Shown here piece by piece: positions 46,299 through 55,069 of a stretch of 64,000 nt of DNA (positions are counted from its first letter, which is position 1; every line of letters begins with the position of its first letter). The position numbers and the translations under genes are program-made. The notes beneath the pieces are model-generated. The model did not search any database, was not told where the DNA came from, and saw nothing but the letters and a program-made list of their open reading frames with translations. Origin of the DNA: Vreelandella stevensii S18214 (GTDB lineage Bacteria > Pseudomonadota > Gammaproteobacteria > Pseudomonadales > Halomonadaceae); NCBI RefSeq assembly GCF_000275725.1, contig NZ_AJTS01000039.1, positions 1-64,000 on the forward strand. Direction: 5' to 3'.

Positions 46299-47363
46299 AT
46301 GAGTGTAATCCGGGTGGTCATGGCTGACGATAGCCCGCTCGCCAGAGAGATATTGCGTGACCTTCTCACCTGCGAAGGCGATATCGATATCGTGGGCGAA
46401 GCCAGCAATGGCCAGCAAGCCGTCGAGCTGGCCAAGCGGCTAGCACCCCAGTTGATCACCATGGACCTCAACATGCCGGTCATGGATGGACTGAGTGCCA
46501 TCGAAGAGATCATGCACACCAAGGGCGTGCCGATTCTCGTCATCAGTGACCGTGCGGATGCCCAGAGTGCCTACAAGGCGCTGGAAGTGGGGGCGCTGGA
46601 AGTGATGCCCAAGCCTACCCTGGATGACGCCACCGGGGAGTGGCTGCGCGCTCGAGTTCGCCTGCTGGCGGGGGTCGCGGTCATTACGCGGCTACGCCGT
46701 CGAGTGCCTGCAACACCCCCTCAAGCGCTCTTGATACAGAGCTCCCCGCCCCCTCAGGCCTGTGCCACACGCGACTTTCAGCGGGTCGTGGTCATTGCCT
46801 GCTCTACGGGCGGCCCCCAGGCACTGGCACGCCTGCTCAGCAAGCTGCCCAGCGACTTTCCCGTGCCGATTCTGATAGCTCAGCACATCAGCCATGGGTT
46901 CATCGAAGGCATGGCCACCTGGCTTGGCTCGCTGTGCCCCCTGCCGGTGAGCGTGGCCAAAGAGGGGGAACGTCTCGAATCGGGCCATGTTTACCTGTCA
47001 CCGTCAGAGCGTAACCTGAGCGTGACGCCTGAACACTGTGTGCGACTGGTGCAGAGCCCACCCGATGCCTTGTATCACCCCAGCTGCGATGTGCTGATGC
47101 GCAGCGCCGCGGATGTCTATGGTGCGGATACCATCGGAGTGATTTTGACGGGCATGGGCAGAGACGGCGTCAGCGGTATGCGTGCCATCCAGCAAGCAGG
47201 CGGCATCACCCTGGCACAGGACGAAGCCAGCTCCGTGATTTATGGCATGAACCAGGAAGCCATCAATGCTGGCGCCATACAGCACATCATCGGCCTTGAC
47301 GACCTCCCCGCACGCTTGCTGCGTTTGGTGAGCACGGCCACACCTCGGCAGATCTCCCCATGA
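46299..47363 (+). CDS. cheB: Receptor methylesterase CheB (WspF-like)
   Basis: A 354-residue protein with a receiver domain (phospho-acceptor Asp56 in ITMDLNMP) and a CheB methylesterase domain. Ser169 (IACSTGGPQ), the histidine of AQHISHGF and the aspartate of GMGRDGVSG form the catalytic triad. Phosphorylation by the operon's CheA should activate demethylation of the receptor. In the Pseudomonas Wsp pathway its equivalent, WspF, is the negative regulator whose loss locks the system on. It ends overlapping the cheR start by four bases. Confidence 0.93.
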   Translation: MSVIRVVMADDSPLAREILRDLLTCEGDIDIVGEASNGQQAVELAKRLAPQLITMDLNMPVMDGLSAIEEIMHTKGVPILVISDRADAQSAYKALEVGALEVMPKPTLDDATGEWLRARVRLLAGVAVITRLRRRVPATPPQALLIQSSPPPQACATRDFQRVVVIACSTGGPQALARLLSKLPSDFPVPILIAQHISHGFIEGMATWLGSLCPLPVSVAKEGERLESGHVYLSPSERNLSVTPEHCVRLVQSPPDALYHPSCDVLMRSAADVYGADTIGVILTGMGRDGVSGMRAIQQAGGITLAQDEASSVIYGMNQEAINAGAIQHIIGLDDLPARLLRLVSTATPRQISP

Positions 47364-48736
47364 CCACCCTCGCCGCTTTCAAGCAGCTGGTGCACCAGCG
47401 CTGCGGGCTCTCTCTGGAAGGCCTGGCAGAGTCGCGTCTGGAGCGTGCCATCGAGCAGCTTTGCCGCGCTCAGGCAACCCAGGACCCCGCGACCCTGCTG
47501 GGCAGGCTCACCCGAGACTCAGCGCTGTTTGATCATTTCATCAGCCAGCTCACCGTCAACGAAACCTACTTCTTTCGTGAGGTAGAAGCCCTGCAGTGGC
47601 TCGTCGATGAACACCTGCCTCGTCAATTGGCCACTCAGGGTGGGCCACTGCGGCTACTGAGTGCAGGATGCTCTTCAGGAGAGGAGCCTTACAGCCTGGC
47701 CATGCTGTTGATGGAAGCGTACGGCGAACGTGCCAAGGCGCTGTTCCGCATCACCGGCGGCGACGTGGATCAACAGGTGCTGCACAAGGCCAGAGCCGGG
47801 AGCTACAGCGGCATGGCGTTTCGTGCTCTGCACCCCGCCCTCAAGGCCCGTTACTTCACCCCGGCGGGGCGCGCCCATCAACTGGTGCCCGCATTGACCG
47901 AATGGGTCACGTTCTGCCCCTTCAACTTGCTCGACGCAGACCACCAGGCACTGGGCGGCCCCTTCGATGTGATTCTGTTCCGTAACGTATCGATCTATTT
48001 CGATGAAGCCACCCGCCGCGACATCCAGCAGCGCTTGAAGCAGCTGCTGGCGCCACAGGGCATCTTGCTGTGCGGGGTCACGGAAACGCTGGGGAACGAC
48101 TTGGGCATCCTGTCGTTACAAGAGGAGCAAGGGGTCTTTTATTTTCAGCCCCCTGGCGTCGAACGCGCAAACCATCCACTGCGTTTCACGAGTGCTCCAG
48201 AGCCCACTCCCATCACGAGGGAAGCCGCCCCCAGTGAGGCCATCGACATACCGCCTTCGCCACCTGTAGCGGCCGATACTCATGATAGCCCCCGCGAGCC
48301 TGCCAGGCGTGAAGAGACGCTGCAGCAGGCCCATGAGCTGCTCGATAACAACCAGTTCGAAGCGGCCTTGCAACTCATCCGCCCGCTGCTGGAGCAGGAC
48401 CCGTGGTGTGTAGATGCCCTGCTGCTTTCCGGGCTAGCAGTGCGCTGGCTGCAGCGGCCTCAGCAGGCCTACGATTTCTTCAAGCGAGCGCTGTACGTCG
48501 CCCCGGAGTGCTGGCCGGCGCACTTCTATCAGGCGGAACTGCTGCGTCAGGGCGAGCTGCCGGACAACCCCGTTCAGCGCCAGCGAGGCTATGCCGCCGT
48601 GGTACGCCTGCTGGAAACCACGCCCCAGGCCAGCGGTGCGCTGCAGGTCATCCAGCCGCCGCTGGCCCCCGGCGATGCCTGTTTTCTGGCCAAACGCTAT
48701 TTGGGTGAGCACACCGCCATACAGGGAGTTGGCTAA
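47360..48736 (+). CDS. cheR: Receptor methyltransferase CheR with C-terminal TPR (WspC-like)
   Basis: A 458-residue methyltransferase. The CheR domain (about 1-275) includes VNETYFFRE and the SAM motif LLSAGCSSGEEPYSL; after a Pro/Glu-rich linker (275-315) a TPR-like helical region follows (about 320-430; ALLLSGLAVRWLQRPQQAYDFFKRALYVAPE). CheR fused to TPRs is the WspC arrangement. It adds methyl groups to receptor glutamates. The last base of its stop is the first base of the next gene's ATG. Confidence 0.93.
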   Translation: MTTLAAFKQLVHQRCGLSLEGLAESRLERAIEQLCRAQATQDPATLLGRLTRDSALFDHFISQLTVNETYFFREVEALQWLVDEHLPRQLATQGGPLRLLSAGCSSGEEPYSLAMLLMEAYGERAKALFRITGGDVDQQVLHKARAGSYSGMAFRALHPALKARYFTPAGRAHQLVPALTEWVTFCPFNLLDADHQALGGPFDVILFRNVSIYFDEATRRDIQQRLKQLLAPQGILLCGVTETLGNDLGILSLQEEQGVFYFQPPGVERANHPLRFTSAPEPTPITREAAPSEAIDIPPSPPVAADTHDSPREPARREETLQQAHELLDNNQFEAALQLIRPLLEQDPWCVDALLLSGLAVRWLQRPQQAYDFFKRALYVAPECWPAHFYQAELLRQGELPDNPVQRQRGYAAVVRLLETTPQASGALQVIQPPLAPGDACFLAKRYLGEHTAIQGVG

Positions 48737-50877
48737 TGGCACTGGATATGCGTCGTTTCATACAGCGGTTCGTGGAAGAAGCCGCCGACCACTTGCCGCG
48801 CCTGCGAGAGGGGGTCCATACCCTGGCGCAGGACGCCATCGGCAACGCGTCTGGTGCGGCGGGCAAGGAGCACGTCAATGAGCTGTTTCGGTCGGCGCAC
48901 ACGCTCAAGGGCTCTTCCAGAATGCTCAAGCTGGCGCCGATCACGGCCCTCGCCCATAGCATGGAAGAGCTGCTGAGTGCCTTTCGCGAGGGCAGCGTTG
49001 CGCCTACGGCTGCTTCCCTGGACCTGCTGAATCAGGCCATCGATGCGTTGGACGATCAGGTCGGCCAGCTGGCGCAGGGAGCAGCCCCCGACGCACTGGC
49101 CGACGCAGACCCCGCGCTCTGCCAGGCGCTGGAGTCGGCGGCAGGCGCCCCATCGGCAGACGCGCCCTCAGCAACGCCCGCGGTGCAGAAGGCGCTGCCT
49201 TCTACCACCGCTTCCGAACAGGCTCCAGCGGCCACGAAGCCCTCATCGGCGTCGTTGGCCTTGAGCGATACGGTGCGGGTCCGTCTCGACCGGCTGGACG
49301 ACGTGATTCGCCTGATGGGCGAAGTACTGTCGGGCCATCACCACCTGCATGGTCTGGTCGAACAGGCGCGCCAGCTCGGCCTGTCTCTGCCCGCCCAGCA
49401 TCAAGCCGAGTTTCACGATTTTCAGCGCGAGTTCAAAGACAGCGTGCTGAGCCACGACGCCCTGATGAGCGATCTTCATGACCGTGCCTTGCAGATGCGC
49501 ATGCTGCCCCTGAGCGTCGTCTTCGACCCACTGGCACAAATGACCCGTGAGCTGGCGCAATCACTGGGCAAGCAGGTGGAGTGCCGCGTTCGGGGGAGCG
49601 CCATCGAGCTGGACCGCCAGATGATCGACCGCCTCTCCGACCCTCTGATTCACCTGCTGCGCAACGCTCTGGATCATGGCCTCGAGCGCCCGGAGCAGCG
49701 CCAGGCTGCAGGTAAGCCACCGCGTGGCCAGCTCAGCCTGGAAGCCAGGCAGGATGGTGGCTGGGTCGTGGTGGAGATGCGTGACGACGGAGCCGGGATC
49801 GATCTGGCGGCCGTGCGCCAGAAAGCGCTTGCCAGGCAGTTGCTCGATGAAGGTCAGCTGGCCTTGCTGAGCGAGCAGGAAACGCTGGAACTGATCCTGC
49901 TGCCCGGCTTTTCCACCAAGAGCCTGATCACCGATTTTTCGGGTCGCGGTGTCGGTATGGACGTGGTCAAGCGGACGGTGGTCGATGAGCTCAATGGCGA
50001 CCTGAACGTCACCAGCGCGCTGGGCAAAGGCACCCACTTTTCGCTGCGCCTCCCCCTTTCATTGGCGCTGATGCGGGTGTTACTGGTGGAGGTCAGTGGC
50101 GTAACACTGGGCGTCACCGCCCCCCATGTGGCCGAGTTGCTGGAGCGCTCCCCCGAGGAATTCATCGACGCAGCAGGCCAGACCACGCTGATTCTGCGCA
50201 ACGAGTTCGTACCGGTGGTTGCCCTCGCCACCTTGCTCGACCTGCCCGCTGCGCCGCCCGCAGGGGACAAGGTGCTATTGCTGGTCGTGCATCAACGTCA
50301 GCAAAAGCTGGCGCTGATCATCGATGCGCTGGTGGACGAGCGCGATATGGTCATCAAGCCGCTGCCCAACCACCTTCGCTATTTGCCGCTGGTGTCGGGC
50401 ATGGTGTCGCTGGGGCGCAATACGCTGGCCAGCCTGCTGCATGTGCCCGCGCTACTGGAGCGCTCCCGCCACTCGTCACTTCGCCAAGCCGCCCAGCTCC
50501 CCTCCGATGCAACACGCCATCACATTCTGGTGGTCGATGACTCGCTGAACACTCGTGAGATCGAAAAGGATGTGCTGGAGGCCTGGGGCTATCAGGTCAC
50601 CCTGGCCGAGAATGGCCGCGATGGCTTGAACAAGGCGTTGGCCGACACCTTTGACGCGGTCCTGACGGACGTTGAAATGCCCGTCATGGACGGCTTTGCG
50701 CTAACGGCCCGTCTGCGCGAAAATGACGCCTATCGTCACAAGCCGATCATCATCACGTCTCGCGAGAAAGAGGCCGACCGGCGGCGCGGCATCGAAGTAG
50801 GTGCTGATGCCTATATCGTCAAGGGCAGCTTTGACCAAAACAATTTAGTGGAAACCCTGAAGGCCCTGCTAAGCTAG
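48736..50877 (+). CDS. cheA: Hybrid CheA histidine kinase with C-terminal receiver (WspE-like)
   Basis: A 713-residue kinase: Hpt domain with phospho-acceptor His55 (RSAHTLKGS), an Ala/Pro-rich linker (about 115-170), and dimerisation and catalytic domains (N box LIHLLRNALDHGLE, G1 MRDDGAGID, G2 DFSGRGVGMD). A CheW-like domain follows, then a receiver (HILVVDDS, acceptor Asp in LTDVEMPVMDG). No P2 domain is evident. The same layout occurs in WspE. It should phosphorylate CheB, the stand-alone receiver and the diguanylate cyclase encoded next. Confidence 0.94.
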   Translation: MALDMRRFIQRFVEEAADHLPRLREGVHTLAQDAIGNASGAAGKEHVNELFRSAHTLKGSSRMLKLAPITALAHSMEELLSAFREGSVAPTAASLDLLNQAIDALDDQVGQLAQGAAPDALADADPALCQALESAAGAPSADAPSATPAVQKALPSTTASEQAPAATKPSSASLALSDTVRVRLDRLDDVIRLMGEVLSGHHHLHGLVEQARQLGLSLPAQHQAEFHDFQREFKDSVLSHDALMSDLHDRALQMRMLPLSVVFDPLAQMTRELAQSLGKQVECRVRGSAIELDRQMIDRLSDPLIHLLRNALDHGLERPEQRQAAGKPPRGQLSLEARQDGGWVVVEMRDDGAGIDLAAVRQKALARQLLDEGQLALLSEQETLELILLPGFSTKSLITDFSGRGVGMDVVKRTVVDELNGDLNVTSALGKGTHFSLRLPLSLALMRVLLVEVSGVTLGVTAPHVAELLERSPEEFIDAAGQTTLILRNEFVPVVALATLLDLPAAPPAGDKVLLLVVHQRQQKLALIIDALVDERDMVIKPLPNHLRYLPLVSGMVSLGRNTLASLLHVPALLERSRHSSLRQAAQLPSDATRHHILVVDDSLNTREIEKDVLEAWGYQVTLAENGRDGLNKALADTFDAVLTDVEMPVMDGFALTARLRENDAYRHKPIIITSREKEADRRRGIEVGADAYIVKGSFDQNNLVETLKALLS

Positions 50878-50897
50878 GTTTCCCCACCAGATAGAGA

Positions 50898-51260
50898 ATG
50901 ATCATGCGAATACTGGTCGTAGACGACGACCCACTAGCTGGGGAAATGACCGCTGCGCTGCTGGAGTTTCAAGGCCATGAGACGGTACTGGCCGAGGACG
51001 CCATGGAGGCCATGCGCCAGCTGGAAGCGCACAAGGATGTCGCGCTGATCGTTAGCGACATGCACATGCCGCTGGTGAGCGGCGTCGAGTTACTGGAAAT
51101 GCTCCGCGAGCAGCAGGTGCACCTGCCGTTCATCCTGCTCACCGGCGACACGCCAACAGCGGCCTTGATGCAGACACCCGGCCTGAGCGCCTGTCTGCAA
51201 AAAGATGCCGAGCTAGACACGACGCTGGGGCAGGCCGTTGCCCAGGCCTTCAACAGGTAG
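50898..51260 (+). CDS. Stand-alone response regulator receiver
   Basis: A 120-residue single-domain receiver. It has the acidic pocket VVDDDP, phospho-acceptor Asp in IVSDMHMP, the Thr of LLTGD and a Lys in LQKDAEL near the end. There is no output domain, so it resembles CheY or a phosphate sink. Two in-frame ATGs (50898 and 50904) are both possible. Canonical Wsp operons have no such gene. The next gene starts five bases after its stop. Confidence 0.9.
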   Translation: MIMRILVVDDDPLAGEMTAALLEFQGHETVLAEDAMEAMRQLEAHKDVALIVSDMHMPLVSGVELLEMLREQQVHLPFILLTGDTPTAALMQTPGLSACLQKDAELDTTLGQAVAQAFNR

Positions 51261-51264
51261 CCCG

Positions 51265-52944
51265 ATGTCCTCATCGCTGCACGACAAGCTGAGCCAGCTG
51301 CGCCAACGGTTCATTAGCCAATTACCAGGCCGCCTCCAGCAAACTGAGGAGCAGTGGCAAAAGAGCCGCTCCTCCGCCGAGGAAGAAGCAAAGCTGGCCC
51401 CGGAGCTGCACCGCTTTTTTCATAGCCTGAAAGGGACGGGGCGCTCGTTGGGGTTCGAGCGCATTGCGCTGCTGGCCGACCAGGGCGAGGCCGCGCTCAG
51501 CGAGGCATCATTGCAGGAAGCGCTGATCGTCCAGATACTCGCACAGCTGGCCGAAGAGCAGCAGCGTCTGCAATCACTGGCGGGGCAGCAGAAAGCCCTG
51601 GCAGCGCATCAAAGCGTGGAGTTCTCTCCGACACCTGAACAAACCCGCAGCAAGCGCCAGCGGCTGATTTACCTTTGCGATGACGAACCCGACCAGGTCA
51701 GCCAACTGCTGCACCATTTGCGCTGCTTCGGGCACGAAGTAGTGCACTTCGACACCACCGATGCCTTTTTCAACGCCGTCATCACGCGCCGTCCGGATGC
51801 CATCATCATGGACGTGCAGTTCCCTCAGGGGCAAACCGCAGGTACCGAAACGCTCACCAGCTTGAACAAGCTCACCGGCGAACGGTTACCCTCCATCGTA
51901 CTGTCGGCTCACGGCGATTTTCTATCGCGTCTGAGCGCCGTGCGCGCAGGCTGCAATGGCTATTTCACCAAGCCCGTGAAACCCCTTGACCTGATGCTGG
52001 CCGTGGATGAGCTGACCACCCCTGTCGAAGACGAGCCGCTACGTGTCATGGTGGTCGATGACGAGCCGGAAGTGGCCGCTTACCATGCGCTACTGCTGGA
52101 AGAGGCGGGCATGGTGGTGCAACAGGTGAACCACCCCGCCGACGCACTGAGCGCGCTTGAACGTTTCAGCCCTGATCTGCTGCTGGTGGATGTCTACATG
52201 CCGGTGTGCTCCGGTGAAGAGCTGGCCAACATCATCCGCCAGCAGCCCGAGTACGTCGGCCTGCCGATCATCTATCTATCCAGCGAGACCGATAGCCAGA
52301 AACAGCTGTCTGCCATGACCGCAGGTGTCGAGGCGTTCATCACCAAACCCGTGGTACCCGATGAGCTGGTCTCGGCGGTAAAGCTGCGCGCCGAGCGGCT
52401 GCGACTGCTGCGCTCGCTGATGACCCGGGACAGCATGACCGGCCTCTACAACCACAGCACCACCACTGAAATGATCAGCAAGACACTGGCCCAGGCTTAC
52501 CGGGACAAGACCCGGCATGCCATGGCGATGATCGACATCGACCACTTCAAGGCGGTCAACGATACCCACGGTCACCTGGCAGGGGATCAGGTCATCATCA
52601 CCCTGGCACGGCTGCTGAAAACACGCTTACGCATGTCGGATATCATTGGTCGCTATGGCGGTGAGGAGTTCGTGGTGCTGCTCAAGGGAATCGACGACCA
52701 GCGGGCAGGCGAGCTGATCGACGAGCTGCGGCGTGACTTCGAACAGGTGGACTTTCACGCGGGTGGCGAACGCTTCCGCTGCACTTTCAGCGTCGGGATC
52801 AGCAGTTTCCCTGAACATCCCTCTACCGAATCGCTACGCCTCAGCGCCGATCAGGCGCTCTATCGTGCCAAGCACCAGGGGCGCAACCAGGTGGTCATCA
52901 GCACGGAGCAGGATCATGGCGGATTCGCGCCCCGCGGGGCATGA
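51265..52944 (+). CDS. Hpt-REC-REC-GGDEF diguanylate cyclase (WspR/PleD-like output)
   Basis: A 559-residue cyclic-di-GMP synthase. An N-terminal Hpt-like domain has His53 in HSLKGTGRSLG. Two receiver domains follow (acceptors Asp183 in IIMDVQFP and Asp309 in LLVDVYMP), then a GGDEF domain with intact active site RYGGEEF (465-469) and an RMSD I-site at 456-459. Pseudomonas WspR has one receiver and no Hpt. The enzyme is the obvious output of the operon's CheA. ATG 51265 was chosen from the domain boundary. Its last 29 bases overlap the CheW gene. Confidence 0.92.
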   Translation: MSSSLHDKLSQLRQRFISQLPGRLQQTEEQWQKSRSSAEEEAKLAPELHRFFHSLKGTGRSLGFERIALLADQGEAALSEASLQEALIVQILAQLAEEQQRLQSLAGQQKALAAHQSVEFSPTPEQTRSKRQRLIYLCDDEPDQVSQLLHHLRCFGHEVVHFDTTDAFFNAVITRRPDAIIMDVQFPQGQTAGTETLTSLNKLTGERLPSIVLSAHGDFLSRLSAVRAGCNGYFTKPVKPLDLMLAVDELTTPVEDEPLRVMVVDDEPEVAAYHALLLEEAGMVVQQVNHPADALSALERFSPDLLLVDVYMPVCSGEELANIIRQQPEYVGLPIIYLSSETDSQKQLSAMTAGVEAFITKPVVPDELVSAVKLRAERLRLLRSLMTRDSMTGLYNHSTTTEMISKTLAQAYRDKTRHAMAMIDIDHFKAVNDTHGHLAGDQVIITLARLLKTRLRMSDIIGRYGGEEFVVLLKGIDDQRAGELIDELRRDFEQVDFHAGGERFRCTFSVGISSFPEHPSTESLRLSADQALYRAKHQGRNQVVISTEQDHGGFAPRGA

Positions 52945-53452
52945 GGCAACAAACCTATCCCTTGAGGATGCCATCCGCGAGGACGATGGCCACATCGTCG
53001 ATGTGGAGGAGCCCTGCCAGCAGGTGGTGCTGTTCACGCTGTCCGGCCAACCCTATGCGCTACCAGGCACGGCCGTGACGGAAATCCTCAAAGGCGATAC
53101 GCCGGTCTATTTCGTGCCTGGCCTGCCCTCCTCGACCGAAGGCGTCATCCATCTGCGCGGCACCATCGAGTCGCTGATTCGGCTACAGCCGCTGTTGGGG
53201 CTGACCGAGAGCCACGCCGACGGCATGCTGCTGATGGTGCGCAGCGCCGGGATACGTACGGCCGTGCGTATCGACCAGTTGAACGACGTGTGCGACTTAC
53301 CCCTCAGCGCCTTCAAAGCGCCCCCCGAAACGCTGCCTGACGCACTGCGCCCTTTCGTCAGCGCGCTTTGGCAGCCCGAAGAGGCCCGTGTGGCCACGGC
53401 CCTGCTTGACCCCGATGCCCTGCTGAAAGCCTACCAGCAGGGGCTGGGCTGA
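52916..53452 (+). CDS. cheW: CheW coupling protein
   Basis: A 178-residue CheW with an acidic N-terminal extension (about 35 residues) before the coupling domain (QQVVLFTLSGQPYALPG; VTEILKGD; GVIHLRGTIESLIRLQPLLGL). It links the receptor to the kinase. The start at ATG 52916 lies inside the end of the diguanylate cyclase gene, so expression is coupled. The fusion-like QPEEARVATALLDPDALL tail is unusual but fits CheW C-terminal variation. Confidence 0.88.
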   Translation: MADSRPAGHEATNLSLEDAIREDDGHIVDVEEPCQQVVLFTLSGQPYALPGTAVTEILKGDTPVYFVPGLPSSTEGVIHLRGTIESLIRLQPLLGLTESHADGMLLMVRSAGIRTAVRIDQLNDVCDLPLSAFKAPPETLPDALRPFVSALWQPEEARVATALLDPDALLKAYQQGLG

Positions 53453-53455
53453 GCC

Positions 53456-53854
53456 GTGAACAGCGAGCAAACAGGCCACGATGGCACTCGAACCGTGACC
53501 TGCGTGGTCTTTCAGGCAGGCGGTTATCAGGTGGCCATCGACGCGCGCTACGTTCAGCGCATCGATAGCCACTGTTGCCAGCCGCGCCACGCCAGTGTCG
53601 ACACGCTACTCTTTGATCGCCCCGGCGACTCCAGCCGCTGGCTAACCCTGCGCGACGCCGAAGGCTCGTGGCAGCTGGGCATTGGTTCGGAGAGTCGGCT
53701 GGCACGCCTGCCGGTCGCCCAGCTGCATTCGCTGCCTCCCCTGATCGCCGCCCGCTCGGGCATGCCCGCGCTGTGCGGGCTGATGCTGGAACAGCAGCGG
53801 CTGACCTTGCTGCTGGATGGCCAACGGCTGTCGCCGTCAGTGCTCCAGCCATAG
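53456..53854 (+). CDS. Second, minimal CheW-like protein
   Basis: A 132-residue protein with a divergent CheW fold: CVVFQAGGYQVAIDARYVQRI opens the domain and ALCGLMLEQQRLTLLLDGQRL closes it. It begins with GTG at 53456, four bases after the first cheW stop, and has no better start. Wsp-type operons carry two CheW-like proteins (WspB and WspD), and this probably fills the second position. Its 3' end overlaps convergent moeA by 18 bases. Confidence 0.75.
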   Translation: MNSEQTGHDGTRTVTCVVFQAGGYQVAIDARYVQRIDSHCCQPRHASVDTLLFDRPGDSSRWLTLRDAEGSWQLGIGSESRLARLPVAQLHSLPPLIAARSGMPALCGLMLEQQRLTLLLDGQRLSPSVLQP

Positions 53855-55069
53855 GCAGCGCACGGCGTCCCCTGGGGCTATCTGCTGGTGAGCATCGATG
53901 ACGGCCAGCGCATCGGCCTCGATACACGAAGAGAGCACCGCCGAGTTCTGGTCTTCAAACGCCACCGCGTAGATTCCCTGAGCGCTAAAGCGCAGCGCCA
54001 CGCGCATGTAGTGTTGCCGTGGCCCCGTCTCGGTGGTGAACTGCGCCTTCGCGGTGATCTCTGGCAGTGACGCAAGCGCAGGGCGGCCCAACAACGCTCC
54101 CATCAGCGGGCGTAAAAAGAGCCAGGCGCCAACGAATCCGGACACCGGATTGCCTGGCAGGCCGACAAAGCGCGCCTCGCCCCCTGCCTCAGCCGGCAGG
54201 CGTCCCAGCGCCAGCGGCTTACCGGGGCGAATGGCCAGCTTCCACATATCCAGCTGCCCCAACGACTCCAGCGCAGCCTTGACGTGGTCCTCTTCCCCCA
54301 CGCTGACACCACCGGTGCTGACCACCACGTCGGCCACGGCCGCCGCCTGTTCGAGAATCTCGACGGTGCGGGCATAGTCGTCGGGAACGCTGACCCGCTG
54401 TACGACCTCAGCACCAAAGCGCTCCAGCAAACGCGTCAGCATCGGGCGATTGGAGTTATAGAGCTGGCCAGGCTGCAAGGGCATGCCTGGGTCGACGATC
54501 TCGTCGCCGGTGGAGAGCAGCGCCACCCGGGGCCGACGGCGCACGCTGACCTCGGTCACTCCTTGCCCCGCCAGGTGCCCCAGTGCAGCCGCTTCCAGGC
54601 GCTGCCCCGCCTTGAGCAGCACGTCTCCACGCTGCACGTCACGCCCCTTGAGCCTGACGTTGTCACCCGCGGGTACGTCATGGGGAATCACCGCGTGGCC
54701 GTCGTCCAGGGTGACGCGCTCCTGCATGACCACGCAATCCGCGCCCGCCGGAATCTGGCCCCCGGTAAAGATCCGCGCGCAGCTGCCTTCTGCCAGCGGT
54801 TGGGCCAGGCTTCCGGCAGCAATCCGCTGACTGACCGGCAGCCGCTTGCCCGCGTCGCTGGCGCGCAGCGCATAACCATCCATGGCACTGTTATCGAAGG
54901 GCGGCACGTCCAGCGTTGCCATCACCGGCTCAGCCAGCACCCGACCCGCCGCCTCTTCAAGCGGCACCTGCTCGGCTGGCAGCGGCACAAGCCCTGCCAG
55001 CAGCGCATCGAGAACGGCGCTGATAGGCTGCAGTGGCGGTGGCTGATGTTGTGCGCGTTGCTCAGCCAT
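53837..55069 (-). CDS. moeA: Molybdopterin molybdenumtransferase MoeA
   Basis: A 410-residue enzyme that inserts molybdenum into adenylylated molybdopterin. Typical motifs are DVPPFDNSAMDGYA near residue 55, LLSTGDE, GGVSVGEEDHVKAAL and GLPGNPVSGFVG, with a beta-rich C-terminal domain. The start ATG 55069 was chosen for the family N-terminus; the frame stays open for 65 more codons but lies inside moaB. It overlaps moaB by eight bases and supplies cofactor likely needed by the formate dehydrogenase encoded nearby. Confidence 0.95.
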   Translation of the reverse strand: MAEQRAQHQPPPLQPISAVLDALLAGLVPLPAEQVPLEEAAGRVLAEPVMATLDVPPFDNSAMDGYALRASDAGKRLPVSQRIAAGSLAQPLAEGSCARIFTGGQIPAGADCVVMQERVTLDDGHAVIPHDVPAGDNVRLKGRDVQRGDVLLKAGQRLEAAALGHLAGQGVTEVSVRRRPRVALLSTGDEIVDPGMPLQPGQLYNSNRPMLTRLLERFGAEVVQRVSVPDDYARTVEILEQAAAVADVVVSTGGVSVGEEDHVKAALESLGQLDMWKLAIRPGKPLALGRLPAEAGGEARFVGLPGNPVSGFVGAWLFLRPLMGALLGRPALASLPEITAKAQFTTETGPRQHYMRVALRFSAQGIYAVAFEDQNSAVLSSCIEADALAVIDAHQQIAPGDAVRCLWLEH

